Shown: piece by piece, positions 32,192 through 42,516 of the stretch
How positions within the stretch are numbered: the first letter of the stretch is position 1
Layout: each line of letters begins with the position of its first letter
Source of the DNA: Xenoacremonium recifei
Lineage: Eukaryota > Ascomycota > Sordariomycetes > Hypocreales > Nectriaceae
Direction of reading: 5' to 3'
NCBI GenBank assembly: GCA_012184525.1
Contig: WOFQ01000035.1
Coordinates: 302,028 to 366,027 of the forward strand
DNA: 64,000 nt
Made by a program: the position numbers and the translations under genes
Notes under the pieces: generated by a model
The model's input: only the letters and a program-made list of their open reading frames with translations
Database searches by the model: none
What the model was told of the DNA's origin: nothing

Positions 32192-33256
32192 CTACAACCC
32201 CAGTAACTTAATCGTGAGTTCCCATAGATGGTTCTCCTTCGCTTCATCGTAAGCGTAGTCCTTGACACCGGCGGCACCAGGAACCAACGGAGAAGTCTTT
32301 GCAACCCGACAGTCTTCTAGATATTTTCCACCCTTCCCTTCCCACTCCTTAGACACAGCAGCCAAGATTGTTGTAGCCGCGCCTTGCTCTGTGTTCTTCA
32401 TGAAATTGTAGACGTCGCGATTCGTGTCCCACGATGCCTTGACCTCATCAGGAATATGCTTCTGAAGATTGGTCTTGATGCCACCTGGCATTAGGCTTAG
32501 AGCATGCAATCCCCTGGGGCCGAAGTGACGGTCGACATAATTGGCCATATAAATCTGGGCAAGTTTGCTTTGACCATATGCCTTTCCAGGGTCATATGAG
32601 CCATCCTTTTCGAAGTTGATGTCGTCGAAAATGATCTCAGAGCTGTGATGGCCGGAACTTGAGACATTGACAAGCCTTGAATTGAAGTCAGGGCTTGATG
32701 CAGCCAGCATGGCGTCCTTCAGAAGCCAGAACAGAAGAAAGTGACCAAGGTAATTAGTCGCAAGCTGCGACTCAAAGCCATCGACTGATAGCTCCCGCTG
32801 AGGCACCAACATGATCCCCGCATTGCAGACCAAGACGTGAAGGATGGACGATTGGGCTAGAAAGGCGGCAGCCGCAGAGCGCACTGCTGAAAAGGAGCTG
32901 ATATCCAGTTCCAGAAGCTCAACGCGGCCTGGTTCCAAAAAGGATGCGCAGGCATTTTGGCCTCTTTCCAAGGACCTCACAGCGATGAACACGCGGGCGC
33001 CGGTGGCAGCAAGAGCCTTGGCTGTCTCAATACCGATGCCCGAAGAACCGCCTGTGACAAGAAAAACCTGTAGAGGGGGTGGTGTAAGCCTTTGTTGCAA
33101 GGAGTGAAGCGGCCGGATCAGCGCGCTACGATTGATGATGCATACCTTGTCTTTCATCTGGCCGCGAAGACCTTCGTCATCGACAATTTGGAGGGCCGTG
33201 GGACGGGCATCTCCAGGACCGCCCGTGTTCTCAAATGTCTTAGCATACCTGGACAT
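32192..33256 (-). CDS. Short-chain dehydrogenase, retinol dehydrogenase/WWOX-like
   Basis: Two exons, 33256-33146 and 33067-32192; 328 residues. The intron (33068-33145, 78 nt) is a multiple of three and has no stop, so the gene can also be read straight through; I splice it because GTATGC and CTACAG flank it and removal joins GQMKDK directly to VFLVTGGSSGIG, as in relatives. Rossmann motif TGGSSGIG near residue 43, CNAGI, NVSSSGHH and the catalytic YGQSK (YxxxK) are all present. NADP-dependent reduction or oxidation of a carbonyl or alcohol; substrate unknown. A minisatellite of 16-17-bp units lies directly upstream of the start. Confidence 0.9.
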   Translation of the reverse strand: MSRYAKTFENTGGPGDARPTALQIVDDEGLRGQMKDKVCIINRSALIRPLHSLQQRLTPPPLQVFLVTGGSSGIGIETAKALAATGARVFIAVRSLERGQNACASFLEPGRVELLELDISSFSAVRSAAAAFLAQSSILHVLVCNAGIMLVPQRELSVDGFESQLATNYLGHFLLFWLLKDAMLAASSPDFNSRLVNVSSSGHHSSEIIFDDINFEKDGSYDPGKAYGQSKLAQIYMANYVDRHFGPRGLHALSLMPGGIKTNLQKHIPDEVKASWDTNRDVYNFMKNTEQGAATTILAAVSKEWEGKGGKYLEDCRVAKTSPLVPGAAGVKDYAYDEAKENHLWELTIKLLGL

Positions 33257-33261
33257 CGTTA

Positions 33262-33370
33262 CTGGATTTTATTAAGCCTGGGTTCTATCAAGTCTGTGTT
33301 TTATTGAACCTGGATTTTCATTGAGCTTGGGTTTTTTTTGAGCCTGGTTATGCATTGAGTCTGGATTTAG
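33262..33370 (+). repeat. Minisatellite, about six 16-17-bp units
   Basis: Degenerate tandem units of the form CTGGRTTYTATTGAGC run from 33262 to about 33370, immediately 5' of the SDR start codon on the minus strand, so within its leader or core promoter. Confidence 0.75.
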
Positions 33371-33501
33371 GACTTAAGGAAACGGATTTAACCGCTCGAA
33401 TTGATTGAGAAGAGTGATGATGCGAGCTCAACACCTCCCCCTCTTCTGTTCACCCTTTTAGGTAAGCTAGACCTTCTCCAATGGGATGGGTCGGATGCCA
33501 T

Positions 33502-35280
33502 CTATTGCTTTGTAATCCAATAAATTCTTCCCTCATATGGTTCCAACACCATGGTTTGGTGTTTACAATCGCTGTGAAGAGTTGAAATAGCCATATCCCA
33601 CTTGCAATGTGCTAATTCAGTGGGCTTGACTAGTGCTTGCTCGATCTGGGAGAAGTTTAGGACCACATATGCTAATCCTTTGACGTCCGAAGAGGCAGGG
33701 ATTGTGCTCCTGCTGGCCTCTTTTGAGTAGGCAAAGAGATGTTCATTCTCATGATGGTACTCTTTGAACGTGCCAAAGGTAAAGAGTTGTCGATGTTCTT
33801 TTCGAAATTTGAGCATCTTCTTCCAAAATGACAAGGGGCTCTCATTGTCTTGGACCTGTTTCTCCACATTGACTTCAGGGTAGTTATCATGAACGCGCAT
33901 CCAGGGAGTTCCCTCAGAGAACCCCGCGTTCTTGCTGCCATCCCATTGAAAAGGAGTCCTCGCATGGTCACGAGCAAGGTATTGAATACCCTTCATGGTA
34001 TCTCTCATTTTCATGGGATCACCCTGGTTCAATTGCATTTCCCGGGCGTAAAAGTTTTGCGTCTCGAGATCTTTGTACTCTTCGATGTTCCAGCTTTTGG
34101 GAATGTTCTCCATTCCAATCTCTTGACCTTGATAGAGGAACAGTGTTCCGGTCAATGTCGTGAGCATGAGAGCGAACAATTTTGCTGAAGAAGTTCTGTA
34201 TTCGCGTCCATCCCCTGCGAATCGTGATATTGATCGCGCACTGTCGTGATTCTCCGCGAACACAGTTGTCCACGTGTCTTTGCCTTGGATGAACCTCTGC
34301 CATTTTCCTAGCGACTTTTTGAAGTCTTGTAGAGTGAATGACTGCGGGATATACTTGCGCACGGTTCCCATACCCAGATAGACCATGTCAAAGTTGAAGA
34401 CCATGTTGAGCTCGTGCTCCGACGCACTCACATATCGCATAATCTCAACAGGATCCGGCGTGCAAGGAAGCTCCCCAACCGTCATTATGTCGCCAAATGG
34501 CTGCAATGCTTCGCGATTCATCTCTTTCAGAAACTCGTGCATTCGCGGCCCGTTGCAAAACAGAGGGTATGCATACTGCCAAGGGGAGTTCGGGTCTTGG
34601 ATCTCGGCGTCGATGAACACGGCAGGTTTGCTGTATTTGTTGACTGTATCGATTCGGAAACCATCAACCCCTTTCTTCAGCCAAAACCGGATAGCAGAGT
34701 CATAGATGGCATTCCGAGTTTCCGGGTTATCCCAATTCAAGTCAGGTTGTTCCCGGGCAAAGTAATGCAAGTAATACTCCTGGGTTGCCTCATCCCACTC
34801 CCAGACACTGCCGCCAAAATTGGCTCGCCAATTGCTTGGTGGAATTCGTTCACCAGACTCGGTATATCGGGGAGGTCGCCAGATGTACCAGTCTCTTTTG
34901 GGGCTATCTTTAGACGCCCTTGATTCCTTGAACCACTGGTGTTGATCAGACGTGTGATTGATTACGAGATCAAGAATCAGCCGTATCCCTCTGCCATGAA
35001 GACCCTCAATCAGGTCTTCCATATCAGACATTGTGCCAAACGGCTCGTGGATGGCTTCAAAGTCTGATATATCATAGCCCATATCGACCTGTGGGCTTTT
35101 ATACATGGGATTCAGCCAGATTGTGTCGACGCCGAGGTCTTTCAGATACCCAAGCTTCGAGATTAGCCCGGGTATATCGCCAATTCCATCGCCGTTTGAG
35201 TCCTTGAAGCTCGCGGGGTAGACCTGGTAGACTACGGCATCCTTCCACCAAGGCTCACAAGGCTCAGGCACTGAACCCAT
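33502..35280 (-). CDS. malT: GH13 alpha-glucosidase (intracellular maltase)
   Basis: Intronless, 592 residues, full family length, no signal peptide, so cytosolic. It starts EPWWKDAVVYQVYPASFKDSNGDGIGD, the oligo-1,6-glucosidase/maltase hallmark. Catalytic residues: nucleophile D211 in DGFRIDTV, acid/base E270 in MTVGELP, and D346 in AENHDSAR. Conserved region I is DLVINHTSDQHQWF. It hydrolyses maltose and short alpha-glucosides to glucose. Its promoter is shared with a divergent Zn2Cys6 gene, beyond which a maltose-permease-like gene follows; this matches the MAL cluster known from Aspergillus oryzae (malT, malR, malP). The symbol rests on that context and family, not on a search. A 24-base piece of this gene (35072-35095) recurs at 39347. 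Confidence 0.93.
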   Translation of the reverse strand: MGSVPEPCEPWWKDAVVYQVYPASFKDSNGDGIGDIPGLISKLGYLKDLGVDTIWLNPMYKSPQVDMGYDISDFEAIHEPFGTMSDMEDLIEGLHGRGIRLILDLVINHTSDQHQWFKESRASKDSPKRDWYIWRPPRYTESGERIPPSNWRANFGGSVWEWDEATQEYYLHYFAREQPDLNWDNPETRNAIYDSAIRFWLKKGVDGFRIDTVNKYSKPAVFIDAEIQDPNSPWQYAYPLFCNGPRMHEFLKEMNREALQPFGDIMTVGELPCTPDPVEIMRYVSASEHELNMVFNFDMVYLGMGTVRKYIPQSFTLQDFKKSLGKWQRFIQGKDTWTTVFAENHDSARSISRFAGDGREYRTSSAKLFALMLTTLTGTLFLYQGQEIGMENIPKSWNIEEYKDLETQNFYAREMQLNQGDPMKMRDTMKGIQYLARDHARTPFQWDGSKNAGFSEGTPWMRVHDNYPEVNVEKQVQDNESPLSFWKKMLKFRKEHRQLFTFGTFKEYHHENEHLFAYSKEASRSTIPASSDVKGLAYVVLNFSQIEQALVKPTELAHCKWDMAISTLHSDCKHQTMVLEPYEGRIYWITKQ

Positions 35281-35719
35281 GATACAGATCGAACGATTTG
35301 AACGAGAAGAAGCAGAATGATGCCAGAGGCGTTGTTCGAATCAGAAAGCGGACAAATGAGCAACCTCCGTTTTCTACTTGGCACGGGACTTAAATATGCC
35401 TGCGGATTGTACATCCCGCGTGTTTCCGTCTCCTCCTCAATGTTCTCCGTCAACATGCTATTTGTGGAATGTCGGACAGAGGGTAACTGGGATCAGCTCA
35501 AGCGCATACTGCAGGGCATCCTGATTGGTGAGATGTCGGAGCCGATGGTATGGAGCAGTTCCAGGAAGACGTTAGTGCGGTATTTAACGGGAGACATTCC
35601 GGGGTGGCTCTGGGGTACTTCTGGTAGCTATTTCCGTACGCAAAGTAAAGATGCTCTGGCATCTCAGACTTTTCCGACATTGAACCAATCAACTACAAGA
35701 CAAGAGAGACGCTTGCTAG
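35281..35719. promoter_or_regulatory. Divergent maltase/regulator promoter
   Basis: About 440 bp between the maltase start (minus) and the regulator start (plus). It is expected to hold the maltose-response sites. Several isolated CGG/CCG triplets occur (e.g. GCGGACAAATGAGCAACCTCCG near 35351-35372) but no clear paired site can be singled out by eye. Confidence 0.5.
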
Positions 35720-37215
35720 ATGTCCACGGCGAAGACCTCAGCTCGCCCTTTGCGGGCTTGCTCCTCTTGCGCGCGTCGCAAAGTTCGGTGTCAGTGATTT
35801 CCTGTGATCTAATTGCGGGCTCGCCGGTTCATTGACAGACAATTGATCCAGGTAACGGCCAGCTGCCTTGTCCAGGATGTAGCCACCTTGGCTTGGTTTG
35901 CACATATGGCACTCGAAAGGCAGCCTACACCTCGCGCTCACAATCTACCCGAGGAGCAGTCCTTTCGACGCTCAAAGTGAAGAGAAAGGCCGAATCAAAG
36001 GGCACTTTGTTAGCTGCTCGTGTGCAGGGGCTAAGCGCACAAAATCTCGATTTCCCCGTGGACGCAGCATTCCTGTTGGCCCTGCTACCAGAGTACCAAC
36101 AATACGTATTTCCAGTCTTCCCCGTCATATCGGCAGACCAAGTACGAATATCCGTCTCTCGGTCCACGATGGAAGCGGATCACGCCGCCTTCTGCCATGC
36201 ATATGCTGCCGTCACCTTAGCTTTGGGGTCGCCGCACAATCCTCGCAAGACCTCGGGGATTATACTCGAGATGATCAGCAGAGTGCTTCAGTTACGCTCG
36301 GCTTTAATTAATCCGTCGCAAGTCACACTTCATCGCGTCGTCATATCGGAGTTTCTGCGCACGGCTTTTGGGGTTCTGCAAGACCAAAGGATGGAACTCT
36401 TTTACCAAAGAGAGGCTCTCACAATGTTACAGATGCTAAATATCGACAGCCACATCGGCTCTCCCCACTCTCTCGTAAGAGCAGAACCCGGCCCGTGGCA
36501 ACGACTGCACTGGGCAGTATCAATTCACGAAAGGCTCTCGGCTATCGCAAATGAGCGGTTGACCGTCCTCGGACTCCCACAAGACAATCCTTTACCAGAT
36601 GCATACCTTGATGAATCCACTTACGAGGGTTTCACTATGATCTGCCAGCTTTATCAGGTTATTGACGAGAATTTCCTTCGCAACTGGCGTGATAAGCACG
36701 AGAGCCTGACTTTGACGGAAGAATGGATCATGGAAAAGCAGACTACACTAGAAAGCCAGCACAGATTGTTGGGGGCAGTCCTTCCACGCCTCTCGGAGCT
36801 GCTGCAAGCAGATTTGCTTGTGACTTGCCAATGGCTGCGTACCCTTGTCTGGCAGTTGGCAGGCCACAAGCATATGCTTCACTCTGACGCAGTACATGAC
36901 TACTTACTCCTCCTTTTCCCTGTACAAGGGACAGTCTATCTGCGCGGCATATTAGAAAGCATCTCTCGCGATGCTTTCGAACGACAAGGAATTGGCATGA
37001 TGCAAAAACTACTAGAAGTCACAGTAACGTCTGCGGATGTGGTAATTTTGTCGGCCAATTTCCATAAGAGAACAAAAGTCTTGCACTGGGCAACGAGCTG
37101 CCAATACCTGATCCAGTACTTGCAGGCATTTCAACACCTGAGCACCACACAACGCGATATTCTTGAACAGAAATTAAGTAGCATAAATGGGCTGTTGGAT
37201 GGGGAGGCGAAATAG
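35720..37215 (+). CDS. Zn2Cys6 transcription factor, candidate maltose regulator
   Basis: Two exons, 35720-35789 and 35852-37215, intron 62 nt with a GTCAGT donor, 477 residues. The intron splits the third zinc ligand: joining T with GT gives the Cys codon and a perfect CX2CX6CX5CX2CX6C cluster, ACSSCARRKVRCNGQLPC-PGCSHLGLVC. With any other splice the cluster is broken, which fixes the model. The rest is a helical fungal regulatory region (e.g. ALTMLQMLNIDSHIG; WQRLHWAVSIHERLSAIANERL), resembling the short MalR/AmyR-type regulators. Lying between a maltase and a maltose-permease-like gene, it probably activates both on maltose (inference from the known MAL clusters). Whether it is the ortholog of malR needs a phylogeny. 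Confidence 0.87.
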
Positions 37216-37615
37216 ATGCCGAGTTAAACTAGTAATGTGATCAGTTTTCAGGGCATGGCTGGACTGACTCGTAATGCATCTTATCGTCTGATTGGTCCAA
37301 TGTCGGGTCCGAGGTCAACTGTTCCAGAACTGAGATGGCCCCTCATAACCGAGTACACCAGAAAACGAGCTGGGATTTCTTCCCTATACTCTAGACGGAG
37401 AGGTTTCGTCTCCCCAGACTGTCACGCCCCCAATAACCCCACGCAATGGGGAAAGATCCCAGCTCGCTAGCTTGTAGAGAATCTCGCCATCCTCGACTAC
37501 TTAAAGATGCAGATGTCCTCTATCCTGTTGAGCCAGCAGACCAACCAGTCTGCATAGTCAAGTCATTCGATCCAAAACTTTCTACCACGGCTCACCAGCT
37601 GTCAGATCTCAAGAC
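37216..37615. other. Promoter of maltose-permease-like gene
   Basis: 400 bp without coding sequence. A small inverted repeat GGAGA-N7-TCTCC lies at about 37397-37413. Confidence 0.4.
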
Positions 37616-39190
37616 ATGGAGCACACCAAAGAGCATCCCCTAGAAGCACACGTCGAGCACACGTCTACACTTGACAAAGCCATTCGACAAGATGCGCAAG
37701 ACGCCACAGAGCACGAAGTGGGAATGAGCCTTGTACAAGGCCTCAGACTCTATCCAAAAGCTGTCGGCTGGTCCATCTTCCTCTCCACGGCTGTCGTCAT
37801 GGAAGGATTTGATACCGTCCTCATGAACTCGTTCTACGCCGAAACGCCGTTCCAGAAGAGATTCGGCACGCATATGTCAGATGGCAGCTACGAAATCACC
37901 GCCCCTTGGCAGGTTGCCTTGTCCAACGGTGCTCGTGTGGGAGAGATTATAGGGTTATTCGTGAATGGCTTGGTAGCTGAACGGCTAGGCTATCGATGGA
38001 CCATGATCTCATCGTTGGTATTTCTGGCAGGCTTTGTGTGCCTTCCATTTTTCGCGCATAACATCGAGATGCTTCTTGCTGGTCAAATTCTTATGGGCAT
38101 TCCTTGGGGAGTGTTCCAAACACTGTCTGCAGTCTATGCCTCGGAAGTTTGCCCAGTTCAGCTGCGAAGCTACTTGACCACATACGTCAACCTTTGTTGG
38201 GTCATTGGACAGCTCCTCGGAACCGGCGTCCTCAGAGGCTTCCTTAACCGGGATGATCAGTGGTCATACCGTATTCCGTTTGCCTTTCAGTGGATTTGGC
38301 CGCTTCCCTTGATCATTGGAGCATTGTTTGCCCCTGAATCACCATGGCTTCTGGTGCGGAAGAATCGCCTTGATCAAGCAGAGCATTCGCTTAGACGTCT
38401 TACAACCAAAGCTGACGAAAGTTTCGATCCAAAGAAAACCATCGCCATGATGGTTGCCACAACACAGCACGAACGCGAACTATCAACAGGCACTTCATTC
38501 ATCGATTGTTTCCGAGGAACGAACTTGCGCCGCACTGAGATCTCTTGTCTTTTGTGGCTATCGCAGGCTCTCTGCGGTGCAGCAATCATGTCTTGGTCCA
38601 CCTATTTCTTTGAGCAAGCTGGATTGCCCACCGAGGACGCCTTTGACATGAGTCTCGCTCAGTTTGGTGTCGGCTTTATCGGGACGTTCTTGTCGTGGGT
38701 TTTAATGAAGTACTATGGGCGTCGAACTCTTTATGTCAGTGGGATAGGCATCCTGCTCATTCTTCTGGTCTGCATCGGCTGCACTGGCGTTGCTCCCCGA
38801 CATGAACCGACATACTGGGCTTCAGGGGCCTTGCTGATTACATTCACGTTCACCTATGACTGCACTGTTGGGCCTATTGTGTATTCCCTAGTTGCGGAGA
38901 TGTCCTCTGTACGTCTACGCGCTAAGACCGTTGTTTTGGCGCGAATACTCTTTAACCTCGGATCGATTGTCAACTCCGTCATCACTCCTTACATGTTGAA
39001 CCCAAAGGCCTGGGACTGGGGTGCCAAAACAGGCTTCTTTTGGGCCGGCATCTGCTTGACGTTCTTCATGTGGTCGTATTTCCGAGTCCCCGAGCCGCGT
39101 GGACGTACTTACGGAGAGCTAGATGCTTTATTTGAGCAGAAGATTCCTGCCCGAAAGTTCGCAACAGCACAAGTATCCACGATCGGATAG
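37616..39190 (+). CDS. malP: Maltose permease-like MFS sugar transporter
   Basis: Intronless, 524 residues. The N-terminal cytoplasmic part ends in the alpha-glucoside permease box YPKAVGWSIFLSTAVVMEGFDTVLMNSF. Later marks: the TM2-3 loop VAERLGYRW, GVFQTLSAVYASEVCPVQLRSYLTTYVNLCWVIGQ in TM4-5, the central APESPWLLVRKNR, and the C-terminal PEPRGRTYGELDALFEQK variant of PETKGR. It is a H+ symporter for maltose or related alpha-glucosides in the plasma membrane. It completes a maltase-regulator-permease group, so induction by maltose through the neighbouring regulator is expected. The symbol is by family and synteny only. Confidence 0.9.
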   Translation: MEHTKEHPLEAHVEHTSTLDKAIRQDAQDATEHEVGMSLVQGLRLYPKAVGWSIFLSTAVVMEGFDTVLMNSFYAETPFQKRFGTHMSDGSYEITAPWQVALSNGARVGEIIGLFVNGLVAERLGYRWTMISSLVFLAGFVCLPFFAHNIEMLLAGQILMGIPWGVFQTLSAVYASEVCPVQLRSYLTTYVNLCWVIGQLLGTGVLRGFLNRDDQWSYRIPFAFQWIWPLPLIIGALFAPESPWLLVRKNRLDQAEHSLRRLTTKADESFDPKKTIAMMVATTQHERELSTGTSFIDCFRGTNLRRTEISCLLWLSQALCGAAIMSWSTYFFEQAGLPTEDAFDMSLAQFGVGFIGTFLSWVLMKYYGRRTLYVSGIGILLILLVCIGCTGVAPRHEPTYWASGALLITFTFTYDCTVGPIVYSLVAEMSSVRLRAKTVVLARILFNLGSIVNSVITPYMLNPKAWDWGAKTGFFWAGICLTFFMWSYFRVPEPRGRTYGELDALFEQKIPARKFATAQVSTIG

Positions 39191-40109
39191 CTTTATAAAT
39201 CACAGCCTTTCTAAACCTTAAGTAGAGATTCAGAATGATGCTTTGTATTACCTGTTGTTATATACATATTGAATGGTACATGAACCGATTTGTGATTCTA
39301 ACCAAAGCAATATGCGGGATGTGCAAAAATCCTTCCACGCCTCTTCTCATAGCCCATATCGACCTGTGGGACGACGAAGGATTATTGTCGCTGGCGAGCA
39401 TCTTCGCGGGATTTCGCATGCGGGGACTGTCGTGGCAGGGAGGGAGGCCTCGGAGCTAAAAAGAAACCCTATAGCTAGGCGAGCGTATAAGGCCAATCGA
39501 ATCGCTAGGTGGTATAAGGTACTGCTGCGCCAGGTCAATCGTAGGGCTCTGCTGTGCTGGCGAACGGAAAGTGCAAATGCAAAGCTGGTGCAGAGGGAGG
39601 AATGACAGGCTGGTGCGATTTGATGGGTAATACTCAACATTCACAAGTGCACTTTGAGAGAGTAATCGAGGACAGCCTGTTTTGCCAATTGCAACTGCCC
39701 TATGAATGGGCTGCTGTCAACTCCAAATCCTTCTATGTCACCTAAAATGAGGCGGAAACCGCGGAAACTGGGCTACGTCATCAAGTGCCCATTTCGTACC
39801 ATGTCCTCCTTCTTCAATTTCCAACATGCTGGTCTTATTGGCTGAAAAACGACGAAGGCAGAACCAGAGTCCATTTATAGACTTCTAAGGATCTGTATTG
39901 TGACCGTTGGTGGAGGTTTACTAGCCGGTTCAAGTAAAGCTCGCAAATTCATAGGATTTACTCCTTGCATACAACAAGCTTGTTTGACCGTAATGTCCCG
40001 AATAACTAAACCGGTAGGTTAAAACTGCAGTACCCCTTACTTACGTAGTAGAGTATTCAAACCTCTTTCTTACTGCTTTATTATCTAGCCATTTACCTCT
40101 TCCGCCGCA
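39191..40109. other. Intergenic with unexplained frame and short duplications
   Basis: About 0.9 kb. A 24-base exact copy of maltase coding sequence sits at 39347-39370. An Arg/Lys/Ala-rich frame (39430-39605, ..RRAYKANRIARWYKVLLRQVNRRALLCW..) has no family I recognise. GCGGAAAC is repeated in tandem at 39752-39768, ~350 bp before the desaturase start. Confidence 0.4.
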
Positions 40110-41825
40110 TTGGACACAATAATCATGGTACTCATCAATCATGACGAACCCTCGAACCGATTCCCCGTCTTATCGCCCCGTGAGATCGAAGGGATGATAG
40201 CCGCTGGAAAATGTATAATCATCATGGGCCAAAACGTGTTGCAGGTTGATACGTGGATCCCGTACCACCCAGGAGGGCACAAAACCATTCAGCATCTAGT
40301 GGGAAAAGATGCCACAGATGAGATCTTTGCGTCAGTATACGTCTATCACACGCGATACATTCTGAAGGCAAATCCACGGTTAACTTTGACGCATAGAATG
40401 CATTCCCTTGCAACGTGCGAGCAAATGAGCCGCTATAAGGTTGGCCGGATCGAAGGCCGATGGCTTAACTTCACACCTCCTATCCAGGGCGGCCATTTTA
40501 GGCCTTTGATAAAGGGTTCCAAAAAACAAGACAATTACCAGACCAGGAGCAATACAGGAGCCATGCTGGGTTCCAGAGTCCCGGAAGTTTACGCCTCCCG
40601 GTTTGAGAGTGAGCAGGTCCCGTTCACTACTTCGGGGGAACCTGGAGGACCAGGATTCCTGGATCGGCAAACACATGCGGAATTAGCACTTTTGTCGCGA
40701 AAATACCCGGCCATAGATGAGAACACCCAACGAAATATCATCCACCAGTACCGACGTCTACATGCCCAGATCCATGCGGAGGGGCTGTACAATTGTAATT
40801 ATACAGCATACGCCTGGGAGGTAATGCGATACTTATTGTTGTTTGGTCTGATGCTATTCCTCCTAAGAAAAGGCTGGTATGCCACCAGTGCTGTTTTCAT
40901 GGGCCTGTTCTGGTCGCAGCTGGTTTTTGCCGGGCACGATGCAGGTCACATGGGCATCACACACAATTACACCATCGACACTCTCATTGCTATGACTATC
41001 GCAGCGCCTATAGGAGGTTTGTCGATGGGCTGGTGGAAGCGAACACATAATGTCCACCACATTGTGACCAATGCTCCGGAGCACGACCCGGATAATCAGC
41101 ATCTTCCCTTCCTTGCGGTCAACCATCGGTTTCTAGGCAGCATTTTCTCCACATACCACGAACGCTGGATGCCTTACAATGCTGTAGCTAAGTTCATCGT
41201 CCCCTATCAGGCATACTTGTTTTATCCAGTCTTAATGTTCGGTCGCTTCAATCTCTACATCCAGTCGCTCATTTTCTTAGCGCTTGGCCAAGGACCTCGA
41301 AAGGGTGCTGCATGGTGGCACCGTTGGTTTGAAATCACAGGGATCGCATTCTTCTGGTTTTGGTTTGGTTACGGGGTCGTGTATAGATCCATACCCACCG
41401 CGTGGAACAGGGTTCTCTTTATTATGGTCAGTCATATGGTCAACATGCCACTGCACCTACAGTTTACACTTTCACATTTCGCTATGTCAACCGCGGAACT
41501 CGGCCCTGGTGAATCCTTTCCCCAGAAAATGCTGCGTACGACCATGGATATCGAGTGTCCTGAATGGCTAGACTGGTTTCACGGCGGTCTTCAGTTCCAG
41601 GCTATCCATCACTTGTATCCGCGCATTCCACGACATAATCTTCGGCGCACTCAAAACTTGGTGCAGAAATTCTGCGACGACGTCAATATTCCGTATGCTT
41701 TGTATGGCTTTTCACAAGGCAACGTCAAAGTTTTGGGGAGCTTGGCCGAGGTCAGTCGACAGGCTACTATTCTTGCGCAGTGCCAGCAGGCAATCGTTCA
41801 ACGTGGAAATTGGTTAGACATGTGA
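40110..41825 (+). CDS. Cytochrome b5-fusion fatty-acid desaturase, delta-8 sphingolipid type
   Basis: Intronless, 571 residues. An N-terminal cytochrome b5 domain binds heme through H53 of HPGGH and probably H80. After a ~110-residue linker comes the membrane desaturase domain with three His boxes: HDAGH (276-280), HNVHH (313-317) and QAIHH near residue 510, the Gln-for-His change that marks front-end desaturases. Architecture and His boxes match fungal delta-8-(E)-sphingolipid desaturases, ER enzymes that desaturate the long-chain base of glucosylceramides. An alternative ATG at 40125 gives MVLINHDEPS. No partner gene is adjacent. Confidence 0.92.
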   Translation: MDTIIMVLINHDEPSNRFPVLSPREIEGMIAAGKCIIIMGQNVLQVDTWIPYHPGGHKTIQHLVGKDATDEIFASVYVYHTRYILKANPRLTLTHRMHSLATCEQMSRYKVGRIEGRWLNFTPPIQGGHFRPLIKGSKKQDNYQTRSNTGAMLGSRVPEVYASRFESEQVPFTTSGEPGGPGFLDRQTHAELALLSRKYPAIDENTQRNIIHQYRRLHAQIHAEGLYNCNYTAYAWEVMRYLLLFGLMLFLLRKGWYATSAVFMGLFWSQLVFAGHDAGHMGITHNYTIDTLIAMTIAAPIGGLSMGWWKRTHNVHHIVTNAPEHDPDNQHLPFLAVNHRFLGSIFSTYHERWMPYNAVAKFIVPYQAYLFYPVLMFGRFNLYIQSLIFLALGQGPRKGAAWWHRWFEITGIAFFWFWFGYGVVYRSIPTAWNRVLFIMVSHMVNMPLHLQFTLSHFAMSTAELGPGESFPQKMLRTTMDIECPEWLDWFHGGLQFQAIHHLYPRIPRHNLRRTQNLVQKFCDDVNIPYALYGFSQGNVKVLGSLAEVSRQATILAQCQQAIVQRGNWLDM

Positions 41826-42516
41826 ATTGTCGTGCCAGTGAACGGTTTCAATTAGAATATTGATACATATCGAGAGGTGTGACAAAGCAAATTGTTCCCA
41901 AGGAGACAGATAAGCTATGATATAGGCTTATGTTGGCAGAAGGATCAGAGTACGTATTACTGAATAGTGCATGTTGCGCTAGGTGATAAGAAAAAAATAT
42001 ATCATGGCATCCTAGTTACATTGTTAATGGCTTCGGAGCTAAATAGAGTGTTGCGAGGAGCAACGAAGGTTCGCCTCTATCTCCTCAGGTGTGCTAAGGC
42101 TGAAGCTGGAACTATAAGAGTCATGAATTTGACAGGAGGGCAGGCGACAATTGAGGGCAGACCATAATTGATAATAGAAGTGTTGCAGGGTAGGCATGAT
42201 CTCATGGCTCGTTAGTCATATAGCTACACGCTACAAGTAAACCTATCGGGAAACTAACCCGTATAGAAGAACATAACAATAACATACAACTGCTGCTCAC
42301 TACAATTCCTATCTAATCTCCCTTTTCGTGAATATGCACACCAGTGCGACAAGAAGAGTAGGAAAAACCGGCATGGCGCTAGATAGCTGATCCGCTCTTT
42401 CACCGAATTATGGATGGTCTTCATGTCCATTTTTCTCGCAGGTGAAATTCTGCCTCCTTGAAGGTCTCGACTAGTCGCTTTCTACTCCGTAAGTAGATGA
42501 ACTCAAACCACTTTGG
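41826..42516. other. Intergenic
   Basis: No gene recognised; about 0.7 kb of low-complexity-free DNA 3' of the desaturase. Confidence 0.35.

Noticed and set aside
39273..39605. Arg/Lys-rich open frame after the maltose permease gene
   Set aside because: Composition hints at a nucleic-acid-binding piece of a retroelement, but no motif is diagnostic; left as unexplained intergenic DNA.
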